Below the pieces are notes generated by a model that was not told where the DNA came from, did no database searches, and saw only the letters and a list, made by a program, of their open reading frames with translations. Positions 1 to 7,717 of a stretch of 26,206 nt of DNA are shown piece after piece (position 1 is the first letter of the stretch; every line of letters starts with the position of its first letter). This DNA is from DATKYK01 sp034430255 (lineage in GTDB: Bacteria > Chloroflexota > Dehalococcoidia > E44-bin15): assembly GCA_034430255.1 (NCBI GenBank), contig DAOUEU010000086.1, positions 1 through 26,206 on the forward strand. The letters are read 5' to 3'. Made by a program: the position numbers and the translations under genes.

Positions 1-67
1 CATATCCACGAAGCATCTCCAGTATAATGGTTGCCTTCTCTTCGTTAGACCACACTCTTCGGTTCAT
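1..67 (-). CDS. IS3-type transposase OrfA, N-terminal fragment (cut by window edge)
   Basis: Only the first 22 codons are present; the gene runs off the left edge of the window. The peptide starts MNRRVWSNEEKATIILEML, the usual opening of IS3/IS911-type OrfA helix-turn-helix proteins (a basic start, then an S-x-E-E-K-A helix). This subunit binds the insertion-sequence ends. The start follows a purine-rich SD-like stretch (GGGAAGGGG) about 5 bases upstream. The short match limits confidence, but this N-terminal pattern is distinctive. Whether the element is intact cannot be seen here. Confidence 0.6.
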   Translation of the reverse strand, partial: MNRRVWSNEEKATIILEMLRGY

Positions 68-137
68 CTGTTTTACCCCTTCCCGGTGGCCTCATTATAT
101 CTTATACCAGTGTCCAGTTCTAAAGGGGTGCATTCCA
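1..137 (-). mobile_element. Probable end of an IS3-family insertion sequence
   Basis: The region upstream of the truncated transposase start looks like the terminal part of an IS element. Read on the minus strand from about 137, it begins TGGAATGCACCCC and continues to the transposase start. IS3-family ends often start with TG followed by a C-rich block. The boundary near 137 is a guess because the other end and any target-site duplication lie outside the window. Confidence 0.4.
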
Positions 138-490
138 ACATGCCTCGTCTTGGTTTTAAGTAGGCCTCCAAAGCAGCCTTCCTCAACACAATATAGCAGA
201 CTGTGCAATGAGCATAAAAGAGGCCGGGCATCATCTGGAAAGCCCAGCCTCTTACGCGGAATTCCATGCAGTATGCGGTCAGGGGTACACCTCCTTCTGG
301 ACCGAAGGATAATTCAAGTGTTATCCAAGAGTCAATAAGTTGATAAAGAAGTCGATCCGAAAGACGGAGGCTTGTTTCCAGGTTGCTTTACACAACAGAT
401 ATAACAAAGCTCCAAACGCGGTTCTACAGCTCAACTTACAGTGTAATGACAAGCAAGAGAGCTCCGAAACCACTTCTTTCTTTCGAAGCC
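68..490. other. Non-coding stretch beside the IS end; no convincing gene
   Basis: Apart from the IS end and one hairpin (218-253), I see no gene here. Short open frames on both strands have no supported start and resemble no family. The stretch is downstream of the minus-strand membrane-protein gene that ends at 491, and may be partly decayed sequence next to the insertion sequence. Confidence 0.4.
218..253 (-). terminator. Candidate intrinsic terminator hairpin (minus strand)
   Basis: AAGAGGCCGGGC (218-229) pairs with GCCCAGCCTCTT (242-253), a 12-bp stem with one C/A mismatch and a 12-base loop. Read on the minus strand the stem is followed by a short T run (CTTTTATG). It could end transcription coming from the membrane-protein gene, although it lies about 240 bases beyond that stop codon. 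The T run is short, so termination is only suggested. Confidence 0.45.
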
Positions 491-925
491 TTAGAATATT
501 GTGAGGATAGCCGGTGCAAGAAAGAGCCCAAACCCTATCAGAAAAGTTATAAAAAGAATGTACGATATAGTTTGATTTGAAACATCACTGGACGATAGTT
601 GTACATTCAACGTATTTGCTTTTCTAAAACCAAAATACTGGACCTGTAAAAGAGCCCTTACAAGCCAATATAATGAAAGAAATATCAGAACTGCTAGTCC
701 GATATCTGTATCTGGTAACTCCCCTGCAAAAATAAAGCAAATGAGCGCTGTGACCAAATAGAAAACGAGCAACAACTTACTGAAGATAAGCATTAGAATA
801 CGGTTGAAATCATCCAGCTTAGCCAGTGCATTTTCCCAATCGAGTAGCTTGGGGAAGTAAAAATGAGTAAGTGCCCAAACTAGTAGATATACGCCGCCGA
901 TATAAATCAAGATTTCAGTAGTCAT
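491..925 (-). CDS. Small four-helix membrane protein of unknown function
   Basis: This 144-residue protein is almost wholly hydrophobic. Probable membrane helices lie at about residues 4-23, 46-67, 74-95 and 119-142, with a polar stretch (about 100-118, rich in S, N and Q) between the last two. I recognise no family and no catalytic motif. The ATG has an excellent SD site (AGGAGG, about 6 bases upstream), the main reason to accept the gene. It lies downstream of the acetone-carboxylase-type operon on the same strand, but a 227-base gap with a hairpin separates them, so joint transcription is doubtful. Codon use is more AT-rich than the operon. A small-molecule carrier or structural membrane protein are both possible. 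Confidence 0.7.
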   Translation of the reverse strand: MTTEILIYIGGVYLLVWALTHFYFPKLLDWENALAKLDDFNRILMLIFSKLLLVFYLVTALICFIFAGELPDTDIGLAVLIFLSLYWLVRALLQVQYFGFRKANTLNVQLSSSDVSNQTISYILFITFLIGFGLFLAPAILTIF

Positions 926-973
926 TTTTTCCTCCTATATCCTCTGCAGATAAAATGGTAATGACTCAATCCG

Positions 974-1081
974 CTAACCTCCTTCAATAACCCACTCACA
1001 CACGGGATTGCCTCTGGTCATCATCTGCGTCACGGTCAATTAGTAATCGGGGTCGGTGGCCTTGGCCATCCCCTCCGCCAT
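974..1081 (-). pseudogene. Possible decayed 3' gene remnant with an in-frame stop
   Basis: In one minus-strand frame, 13 codons from ATG at 1081 (ending ATDPDY) are followed by TAA (1040-1042). The same frame continues as LTVTQMMTRGNPVCEWVIEGG to TAG at 974. The two halves read like the C-terminal end of one protein, so this may be an old gene fragment broken by a stop. There is no further open frame upstream. I cannot name the family, and a chance open frame is possible. Confidence 0.25.
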
Positions 1082-1124
1082 TAACTAATGTCTTTATCTT
1101 ACTCCTCCTTTTCAACATTTATAC

Positions 1125-1146
1125 CTGACAGCAGCCCTGCTATCAG
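1125..1146 (-). terminator. Hairpin just after the acetone-carboxylase-type operon
   Basis: On the minus strand CTGATAGCA, loop GGGC, TGCTGTCAG forms a 9-bp stem with one wobble pair. It begins about 6 bases after the gamma-subunit stop codon (1153-1155). The bases after it are AT-rich (GTATAAATGTTG) but lack a clean T run. Its position suggests a weak terminator or an RNA 3'-end stabiliser for the operon. Confidence 0.5.
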
Positions 1147-1152
1147 TGAGCC

Positions 1153-1701
1153 TCATTCGAGATCATGTCCCCACTCCGCGGTGACATCGTAGGTCATATC
1201 CCGAAACTCCTTCTCGTCGGGAAGCGGCCTGCTCAGCCACTCCCTATAGAAACTATCTATATCGGGCAGGGCATCGAAGACGAGCGGATAGCCTGCGGGT
1301 ACAGCCTCCACCATGAGCATGCTGCCACACCCCGGGCAGTAGAACTCTCGCACTTCGCACAGGTCAGGGTCGGGGCACTTGAGTCCGGGATAAACCTCCT
1401 CCAGCTTCTCAGTGTCATCTCTGGCGAAGATGAGGGCATTCAGCTTCCAGTTCTTCCGCCAGTCCCCGAACTCGTGTCCACAGTCACACTTCACCACCCT
1501 CTCTACGCCCTTCTGCACCACGTTGAGGTGGTCGCCCAGGGGCATCAGTATCCTCTCAGGGTGGGAGACGCGCTCCTCTAGTATCTCGACATACTTGTCG
1601 AATCTATCATCGTCCTTGGGCTTGCTCATGATTTCGAACGTCTTGTGCCAGGGTAGCCTGCCATCATAAAGGTCTCTCAAGTCCTCTTTGCTGTATGACA
1701 T
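1153..1701 (-). CDS. acxC: Acetone carboxylase gamma subunit-like protein
   Basis: This 182-residue protein resembles the small subunit of acetone carboxylase (family length about 165-180), a zinc-containing subunit that completes the alpha2-beta2-gamma2 complex. Two cysteine pairs likely bind metal: C72/C74 in the CDCGHEFGD segment and C122/C125 in FYCPGCGSM. The family-typical D-L-x-D-G-x-L-P-W-x-x-x segment lies at residues 10-20. It is the last gene of a three-gene minus-strand operon, 9 bases after the alpha-subunit stop, with SD GAGGTG before the ATG. This subunit separates true acetone-carboxylase-type enzymes from plain hydantoinases or oxoprolinases, so it anchors the naming of the whole operon. 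The exact ketone substrate is not shown by the sequence. Confidence 0.82.
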   Translation of the reverse strand: MSYSKEDLRDLYDGRLPWHKTFEIMSKPKDDDRFDKYVEILEERVSHPERILMPLGDHLNVVQKGVERVVKCDCGHEFGDWRKNWKLNALIFARDDTEKLEEVYPGLKCPDPDLCEVREFYCPGCGSMLMVEAVPAGYPLVFDALPDIDSFYREWLSRPLPDEKEFRDMTYDVTAEWGHDLE

Positions 1702-1710
1702 CTCTTCACC

Positions 1711-3906
1711 TCACAGATTAAAGTCATCGGGCAGCGCCCAGAAGTCTTTGAACTCCCGGGTGAAGGCCTCGCTGAGCCTCATACTGCTCTGGTACATCTC
1801 CAGAATCCTGCCATCAATATTGCGGTTTGCAATCCGCTGACGCGACCTCTGCCACCATTCCTTCGCCGGCACGCCCCTGGCCAGTCTATCTTTGCGCTTC
1901 GCCTGGCGTAGTTCTTCAGTGGCAGCCCCATCCACCCTCCACTGCTTCTCCTCCTCATCGTAGCTGGTCTTAACACAGTAGATGTTAGTGGCCTGCCACT
2001 CGGTGGTGAGCCCGTTGTCCATGTCAGCGATTATCAGCTCCGGGTCCCTTTCGATTGGATCGCCAAGCCCCCCAGCGGCACCACTATTTGAAACGAGGAG
2101 GTCACCCTCGTAGATCTCCGTCGGCACCGGTATGAGGCCGAGGTCGAAGACCTCCCCGGGGAAGCGGTCCTTTAAATCTGCCGGGTGGCCCACTTCGTAG
2201 AGCAGCGGCTGCCTTTTCTCCATTAACTGGGGGAGATTTTTATAGCGCAGCAACAGGGTGTTCCGCCTGCCGCCGGGGTATCCCCCGAACTGGCCAAGGT
2301 TGGGGATGATACCATCCGAAGCGGTACCAAGTGCCCCGCTGCCGACTAACTGCTGACTTCTATGAATCATCACCACCTGGGGAATTGCCAGGCCGGAGCG
2401 GAACCTTCCGTAGCCTACTGAATAGGGTTCGATTCGGTGAGACATCTCCATATGGGGTACGAAGAGCTCCCAAACCTCTGCACTTCCCAGGTCGACCTCC
2501 GGTGTAGCCAGCCACCCTCCACAATCGACCCCGTCGCAGACCCCGCAGGCACCCGGGCCGAAGTAACCGGTTCCAGCGGCCAGCAGAGGGCGCTTGGTAC
2601 CCATTTGATCATAGCCGGCCATCTGCCAGCCAGCAGAAGAGCGGTAGTTAAAGGTCTCCTCCCTGAAGCCGCGCAGATAGAAGGCAATCCCCAAGAGGTG
2701 CGTCCACATACCGAACACATCCAGTAAGGGGGCCCACGGCGTGGAGGTTGCCAGCTTCTTGATCTGGCTAGGATTGAGCAGGGAGTCGATAGGCGGCTCC
2801 TTTACCTCAATGGGAAGAAGCGACCCCAGATTACCGCGCCCATCGTATGACAGGGTCTGCACGGTGACTATTGAGACGCCACCCCATACTGCCTGGGGTG
2901 TACCATTGAAGGGGTGCCAGCCCCACTCACCAGATCCCTCGAAGTCTAGTACCAGACCTCCCGCGGGCAGGACATCCATCTGTATGGGAATGAGGCGTAT
3001 GGTGTCCCGCTTGGCCGGGATCCAGGCTACCGGTTGATCCGCCATGGGAAACTCAGCAGGCACCACGCCGCGGTAGCGGCCGGGAACCATCCGCTGCCGG
3101 ATGCGGACAATCTGATTGCGCCGCTCTTCCTCTATAAGCTCCCTGGTCGCCCTTTTATAGTATTCGATCCCGAATTCATCGATAATGCGCTTGATCTCTT
3201 CCCGCACACGGATGTTGGCCGCAATAGCACCCTTGCGATCCAGCAAGAAGATGTCCGACATATCCAGGCAGATCTCGATCTTATGCTCGAAGTCCCGGTT
3301 CAACCTGTCGTTGGACCCTATTCGCTCGCAGCAGAACTTCAGCCCGTCCGTGCCCCGCTCCACATTAGGTGTGGGCATGCACCCGGGGCTCACCGCGCCG
3401 ATGTCCATCTCCATGATCACCGTGGATACCCAGCCGACCAGCTCGCCTTCCCAGAAAATAGGCAGTATGTCGTAGACATCAGCGGCGTGCATGCCGGATA
3501 TAACGGGCTCGTTGGCTATGAAGAAATCACCGTCATTAATCCCCACCTCCTCCTCGTAGTTCTTATTGATCATCCACTGTATGTTGTCACCCATGAGCTT
3601 GATGTGGATCTGAATGCCAGTGGACTGGGCGATATTGTCTCCTTCGGGAGTGTAGAGGCCGAGGCATAGTTCGGCCACCTCCCGAACAAAGGGCGAACCC
3701 GAAACCATACGGGTGGTCTCCCTGCCAGCTATCATCGACGCCATTATCCGGGAATGAAAAAGCTCGCCCTTGACAGGGTTCTCCCTGAGTAGGTGGGGCT
3801 CGGTTATACCGGCATAGCAACCAGTCTCCCGGTACAGCCTCTCATTCTCCTCCATCATACGCTTGATGGTCTTTCCACCCTCTCCTATTCCTTTGCTCTC
3901 GCTCAT
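1711..3906 (-). CDS. acxB: Acetone carboxylase alpha subunit-like (HyuB/hydantoinase B family)
   Basis: A 731-residue protein of the hydantoinase B/oxoprolinase family, close in length to acetone carboxylase alpha subunits (about 770). In that enzyme this subunit holds the manganese site where the ketone enolate meets carboxyphosphate-derived CO2 to give a 3-oxoacid. An H-x-x-D pair (H140, D143 in GMHAADVYD) and D168 in MEMDIGA match the region of metal ligands; exact ligand assignment is from memory. I chose the second of two adjacent ATGs because AGGAGG (3912-3917) is 5 bases away; the first is only 2. An open frame continues 41 codons further upstream but overlaps the preceding gene and lacks family features. 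The gap to the beta-like gene is 40 bases, and the gamma gene follows by 9. Confidence 0.82.
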   Translation of the reverse strand: MSESKGIGEGGKTIKRMMEENERLYRETGCYAGITEPHLLRENPVKGELFHSRIMASMIAGRETTRMVSGSPFVREVAELCLGLYTPEGDNIAQSTGIQIHIKLMGDNIQWMINKNYEEEVGINDGDFFIANEPVISGMHAADVYDILPIFWEGELVGWVSTVIMEMDIGAVSPGCMPTPNVERGTDGLKFCCERIGSNDRLNRDFEHKIEICLDMSDIFLLDRKGAIAANIRVREEIKRIIDEFGIEYYKRATRELIEEERRNQIVRIRQRMVPGRYRGVVPAEFPMADQPVAWIPAKRDTIRLIPIQMDVLPAGGLVLDFEGSGEWGWHPFNGTPQAVWGGVSIVTVQTLSYDGRGNLGSLLPIEVKEPPIDSLLNPSQIKKLATSTPWAPLLDVFGMWTHLLGIAFYLRGFREETFNYRSSAGWQMAGYDQMGTKRPLLAAGTGYFGPGACGVCDGVDCGGWLATPEVDLGSAEVWELFVPHMEMSHRIEPYSVGYGRFRSGLAIPQVVMIHRSQQLVGSGALGTASDGIIPNLGQFGGYPGGRRNTLLLRYKNLPQLMEKRQPLLYEVGHPADLKDRFPGEVFDLGLIPVPTEIYEGDLLVSNSGAAGGLGDPIERDPELIIADMDNGLTTEWQATNIYCVKTSYDEEEKQWRVDGAATEELRQAKRKDRLARGVPAKEWWQRSRQRIANRNIDGRILEMYQSSMRLSEAFTREFKDFWALPDDFNL

Positions 3907-3946
3907 CATAACCTCCTCTGATCGCCGTTTCCCAACTGGGGAATCC

Positions 3947-6091
3947 TCAGGTGAGCCACAGCATCGACCACTCATCCATCCTGGCCCGTCTCCCCGGCGG
4001 CAGGAAGAAGGTGGTAGCCGGAGCCTCAACCACAGCTATCCCCTCGATCTCGTTCCCCGGCCTGATCTGGTCCATGTCGTAGATAACGGCCCTGTGCCAC
4101 TCGCCGTCAAAGTACACTTCCCTCTCTCCCTTGATGGCTTTTTGTGGTGGATCCTTTCCCTCCAGTGACCGCTTAACTATTTTAGGCTTGACCTTTGGAA
4201 TGGTGGCGGTGAGCCCCAACTCGAAGATCTGATACCCCGCCTGCGGGTGCTTGGCAACGCCGGCATATACCCTCTCATAGAGATCCTCAAATGCAGCGAT
4301 GAGCTTGTCCATATCCTCGGCGCTATTGATGCGGGATATCGGCGATGGCACCTCGATGTCGTCCATCTGGCTGCCGTAGCGCACGTAGGCTATCTGACGC
4401 ACCCTGGCCTGCTCCCAGGGTAGGCCCTCGGCAGCGAAGTCAGCCTGTGCCATCCTCTCCAACTCTTCCCACCCAGGATTAAGCATAAGCTGAGCCATCA
4501 TCAACTTAAAGGCATCATCGGCTCCAAAGTGAATCATAACCGTGGTGGACTTCTGATACCGGTGGCTTATGTCCACCGCAGCAGAACCGAATGAAGAGAA
4601 GGCCGCTGCGTAGGGCAGGGTGGCCACTCCCTTGAAGGGCAGACCTTCGGTGTAGCCAGCCAGGTGCATCGGCCCAGCCCCCCCATAGCCCAGAAGGCAG
4701 TAATCTGCCGGGGTGAAACCCCGAGCATAGAGCACTGCCCTGATGTGCTCCTTCATAGTGCTGTTGATGAGCTTATATACCCCCTCTGCGAGGTAATAGG
4801 GGTCGACGCCCAGGACATCGGCACATTTCTCCTTGATAGCCTTGAGGGCCTTCTCTTTGTTCAATTTGAGCTTGCCTCCCAGGTAATTGTCCGGATTCAG
4901 GATGCCCATGATGAGGACACAGTCCATCACCGTGGGCACCTCGTTGCCCATTTCGTAACAGACCGGCCCCGGGTCAGCCCCGGCGCTCTCCGGACCGACA
5001 GTGACTCGCCTGGTTATGGGATCGATGGTGACATACATGCCGGTCCCTGCGCCGATTGTGTCCATGAGCAGGGTGGGAATATTAAATATCCTGCGGTTGA
5101 TGACCACCTCGCGCAGCATAACAGGCTCCCCACCCATGATAAGGCCTACATCGAAGCTGGTACCGCCCATGTCGGAGCATACCCAGTTACCTGTCCCCAT
5201 CACCTGCTCCAGGTAGCGGACCCCGAGCAGACCCCCGATAGGCCCAGAGAAACACCCTTCATAGATTCGGGGATAGCGAATATTGGTCACGCCTCCGTGC
5301 GCCAGAACTATCTGTAGAGGATACCTGTATCCACTGCCCTGAAGCTTGCGCTCGATCCCAGAGAGCTGTTCGCGTCCGGGCTCCGCAGCGCTGGCATGGA
5401 GCACGAGTGTGTTGAGTCGCGGTTGCTCCCTGGTAATAGGACAAAGCTGGCAAGAGAGGTACACCGGCACCTCTCGACCCCGCTTCTTCATCACCTCCTG
5501 GGCTATCTCCGACACCCTCAACTCATGCATCGGGTTCAGGTATGAATACCATAGGGACACGGCGATGGCCTCCACTCCCTCATCCAGCAGCTCCTCGACC
5601 GCCCTCACAACCTCATGCTCATAGAGCGGTATTGCCTCCATTGAGAACATATCTATTCGCCCGGTCACCCCCTTGACCAGCCTGCGAGGAACCAGGGGCA
5701 TGTTGTGGTGATGCGTTACATGATGCAGAACATCCTGATAACCATAGCCGGTCCACGTCTGGCGGCTCCGTTCGTGGATGAAGACGTCTTCATCCCCACG
5801 CTGGGTGATGACCCCAACTTTTTTACCCGTGGCGGTGAGAAGCACATTCATCATCGAAGTGCCGCAGTAGACGATAGCCTCGACACCGGGGAGGATAGTA
5901 CCCGCCTGCTTTTTGAAATCGATATCCCAGTACTCGAAGGCATCCGTCAGCGACTCCCAAACACCCAGGGATTGATCCTGGGGGGTAGTTGCCGCTTTGC
6001 CGATGGTGAAGTTACCCTCGCTGTCTACCACCATCATGTCGGTCATGGTGCCTCCGGCATCACTGGCGATTATCTGAACCTGGTGTTCCAT
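3947..6091 (-). CDS. acxA: Acetone carboxylase beta subunit-like (HyuA/hydantoinase A family)
   Basis: A 714-residue protein, essentially the length of the known beta subunit (about 717). In acetone carboxylase this subunit uses ATP to phosphorylate bicarbonate and the ketone. ASKHA-type nucleotide-binding motifs are visible: DAGGTMTD at residues 11-18 and DMGGTSFD at 307-314. GAGTG (347-351) and ADPGPVCY (372-379), characteristic of HyuA proteins, follow. It is the first gene of the operon, with SD AAGGAGG close to the ATG and a strong promoter about 40 bases upstream. Plain hydantoinase A is the alternative, but the gamma-subunit gene in the same operon favours a ketone carboxylase. Acetone, butanone or a related ketone could be the substrate. 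Confidence 0.82.
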   Translation of the reverse strand: MEHQVQIIASDAGGTMTDMMVVDSEGNFTIGKAATTPQDQSLGVWESLTDAFEYWDIDFKKQAGTILPGVEAIVYCGTSMMNVLLTATGKKVGVITQRGDEDVFIHERSRQTWTGYGYQDVLHHVTHHHNMPLVPRRLVKGVTGRIDMFSMEAIPLYEHEVVRAVEELLDEGVEAIAVSLWYSYLNPMHELRVSEIAQEVMKKRGREVPVYLSCQLCPITREQPRLNTLVLHASAAEPGREQLSGIERKLQGSGYRYPLQIVLAHGGVTNIRYPRIYEGCFSGPIGGLLGVRYLEQVMGTGNWVCSDMGGTSFDVGLIMGGEPVMLREVVINRRIFNIPTLLMDTIGAGTGMYVTIDPITRRVTVGPESAGADPGPVCYEMGNEVPTVMDCVLIMGILNPDNYLGGKLKLNKEKALKAIKEKCADVLGVDPYYLAEGVYKLINSTMKEHIRAVLYARGFTPADYCLLGYGGAGPMHLAGYTEGLPFKGVATLPYAAAFSSFGSAAVDISHRYQKSTTVMIHFGADDAFKLMMAQLMLNPGWEELERMAQADFAAEGLPWEQARVRQIAYVRYGSQMDDIEVPSPISRINSAEDMDKLIAAFEDLYERVYAGVAKHPQAGYQIFELGLTATIPKVKPKIVKRSLEGKDPPQKAIKGEREVYFDGEWHRAVIYDMDQIRPGNEIEGIAVVEAPATTFFLPPGRRARMDEWSMLWLT

Positions 6092-6129
6092 GTCGCCTCC
6101 TTACAAGTTCTACAAAAATTGGGTCTTCC

Positions 6130-6158
6130 AGCATATCCAATCCACGCCTCCATGTCAA
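6130..6158 (-). promoter_or_regulatory. Sigma-70-type promoter of the acetone-carboxylase-like operon
   Basis: On the minus strand, TTGACA (6153-6158) is followed after exactly 17 bases by TATGCT (6130-6135), near-consensus -35 and -10 boxes. The start of transcription would be near 6123, giving a leader of about 30 bases with the SD site inside it. No sigma-54 type GG-N10-GC promoter was seen here. Confidence 0.7.
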
Positions 6159-6249
6159 CAGGTTATGTATGGCAACCTCCCCAGTCATGTAATTATCTCG
6201 CATTACTACACTACATACCTTTCTAGGCATGGGCCTCAGTCTATGGGTC

Positions 6250-6330
6250 AGTTGGAGCACCTGCCCAACTCGGCGCCCACAACATGGACATCCGGGGGTA
6301 TCCCACAGCAACACATCTAAGGGCAGTTGG
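6250..6330. promoter_or_regulatory. Repeated AGTTGG half-sites upstream of the operon promoter
   Basis: AGTTGG (6250-6255) and CCAACT (6265-6270) form an inverted repeat with a 9-base centre, and a third AGTTGG lies at 6325-6330. The extended form AGTTGGGC appears twice, in opposite orientations. They lie about 90-170 bases upstream of the -35 box, where an activator could bind. No regulator gene is in the window. Chance is possible for six-base words. Confidence 0.25.
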
Positions 6331-6425
6331 GCGAGAAATGGTGAGACAGCTTCCCCTGAGGTTTACCGGTCAGGGTCGCAATGATAGGCATCCACATGCT
6401 TTTTATTGCCACTTATGAATGACCG

Positions 6426-6454
6426 TTGACAATGGTCCCGCAGTCGTCTACGAT
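6426..6454 (+). promoter_or_regulatory. Promoter candidate for the methyltransferase gene
   Basis: TTGACA (6426-6431), a 17-base spacer and TACGAT (6449-6454) make a good sigma-70 match. A perfect TATAAT at 6478-6483 lies slightly downstream but without a good -35 box. Either would drive the plus-strand gene at 6568, divergently from the carboxylase operon. Confidence 0.55.
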
Positions 6455-6567
6455 ATCCCCGCCAGAAACCAGTACGATATAATACAAACTTCAACTAATT
6501 ACCTATATATAAGACCAATGATTGGACAGGTTTAGAGTATATGCTTTTCAGGGAAAGGAGATAACCA

Positions 6568-7362
6568 ATGAAAGAAAAAGCTCAGGAGCCATGTTATGGG
6601 TTAAAAGTAAGTGCTTTTATCACTTTGGCATTAATCGGAGGTGGGGTAGTAGTTATATCACTAGCTATAGCATTCACTGTGTTATCCTACTCAACATGGC
6701 AATGGGCTATCTGCTGGTTTTTCGGTGTATTATTAATTGCTGTTGGTTTATTCTGGGATTCCATGGGTTCTGTGGCATATCCCGCTAATATAAAGGCTCT
6801 CGAAGAAAATCTCCTTAGCCAACTAAGGACCCATTGGGATGGCAAGGGAAAGGTACTGGATATTGGTACCGGTGGTGGGCGCATAGCTGTGCCGATAGCT
6901 AGAGACTTCCCTGAGGCTAATGTGACCGGTGTAGATATATGGCAGACGGCGTGGAGCAGTTGGGGACTAAGCAAGGAGCGTGCTGAGAATAATGCAATGA
7001 TAGCAAAGGTAAATGACCGATGCGTATTCCAGTATGGCAGTGCACTGGAACTACCTTTTGAAGATGGAGAGTTTTCACTGGTGGTGAGTGGCTTCACTTT
7101 CCATGAGATTAGAGTCCCCGATCGTACAGTCCTCATTAAGGAAGCCCTCAGAGTCCTGGCTCCCGGTGGTACATTATTGATTTGCGATCTCTTTCCCCGG
7201 GGATATGGAGTGAGGAATGTTCCGGAGCTTCTTGAAAAAGTGCAAAAGCTAGGAGTCGACAATCATGGACACAAATCCTTGAAAGAGGCCGGCGTCGATT
7301 TGGGGAGGCTGTCCTTCATTTGGAAGATGTCGTATTTGAGCGGAAAGAAAAGTTCTAGCTAA
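6568..7362 (+). CDS. Membrane-anchored SAM-dependent methyltransferase
   Basis: A 264-residue protein with two N-terminal hydrophobic helices (about 14-38 and 45-63), then a class I methyltransferase domain. Motif I is clear (VLDIGTGGGRIAVPIA, residues 97-112) with the acidic residue GVDIW that would hold the SAM ribose. Later come a D-G-x-F-S-L-V-V-S segment and the L-A-P-G-G motif before the LLICDLF strand. The methyl acceptor cannot be told; a membrane anchor fits a lipid, quinone or other hydrophobic substrate. SD AAGGAG is 7 bases before the ATG, with its own promoter candidate. It appears to be a single-gene unit; base use is more AT-rich than the flanking operons. Confidence 0.78.
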   Translation: MKEKAQEPCYGLKVSAFITLALIGGGVVVISLAIAFTVLSYSTWQWAICWFFGVLLIAVGLFWDSMGSVAYPANIKALEENLLSQLRTHWDGKGKVLDIGTGGGRIAVPIARDFPEANVTGVDIWQTAWSSWGLSKERAENNAMIAKVNDRCVFQYGSALELPFEDGEFSLVVSGFTFHEIRVPDRTVLIKEALRVLAPGGTLLICDLFPRGYGVRNVPELLEKVQKLGVDNHGHKSLKEAGVDLGRLSFIWKMSYLSGKKSSS

Positions 7363-7613
7363 GAAAGAATAAAAGCCCCTGTAATACAGAGATTAATCGT
7401 CATAGGTCCATCAATGGCTGTGTCAAATACCTCCTGTGACCCTCATCTCCCAACATTGCTCTAGTTGAAATGTCATTCGTGGTTTGATTTTATACTCGCT
7501 CCTAATCTTACCAGGACAACCCCAGTCGTAATTTTGTAACGACATCACACACGGGCACCGGTTCTGCTAATCCGGCCGAATAGCTTAGTCCCGCAGTATT
7601 TGGCATCCGCAAG
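7363..7613. other. Non-coding stretch, nothing recognised
   Basis: I see no gene, tRNA or convincing terminator between the methyltransferase and the next promoter. A weak 5-bp stem (GTCGT/ACGAC near 7527-7545) is not enough to call. Confidence 0.35.
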
Positions 7614-7642
7614 TTGACAGGCAGCTAAATAGAGAGTATTCT
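7614..7642 (+). promoter_or_regulatory. Promoter candidate for the deoxyribosyltransferase-like gene
   Basis: TTGACA (7614-7619), a 17-base spacer and TATTCT (7637-7642) match sigma-70 promoters well. The start codon of the next gene is about 75 bases further on. Confidence 0.6.
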
Positions 7643-7717
7643 GCCATACACTATACTACGTTAGAAGTGAAAGAATAATTCCGGGTCTTCAAGACATATT
7701 TATCCAAGGGGAAAGGA

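Noticed and set aside
73..267. 64-codon minus-strand frame ahead of the transposase
   Set aside because: It spans the hairpin and IS end; the nearby GGAGG is about 20 bases from the ATG, too far, and the peptide matches nothing I know.
27..338. 103-codon plus-strand open frame at the left edge
   Set aside because: It runs antisense to the transposase start and through the IS end, has no SD and no recognisable protein texture.
3034..3669. 211-codon plus-strand frame inside the alpha-subunit gene
   Set aside because: It is the antisense of a strongly supported conserved protein, a common artefact of GC-rich codon use.
6060..6320. Short frames on both strands in the carboxylase promoter region
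   Set aside because: They overlap the promoter and the first gene's start, lack SD sites and have low-complexity, cysteine/arginine-rich peptides.
6092..6567. Sigma-54 promoter for the acetone-carboxylase-like operon
   Set aside because: I looked for GG-N10-GC near TGGCAC/TTGC on the minus strand and found only a G-rich stretch with the wrong spacing, whereas a good sigma-70 promoter is present.
7527..7545. GTCGT/ACGAC hairpin as terminator after the methyltransferase
   Set aside because: The stem is only 5 bp, AT-rich inside, has no T run and lies far from the stop codon.
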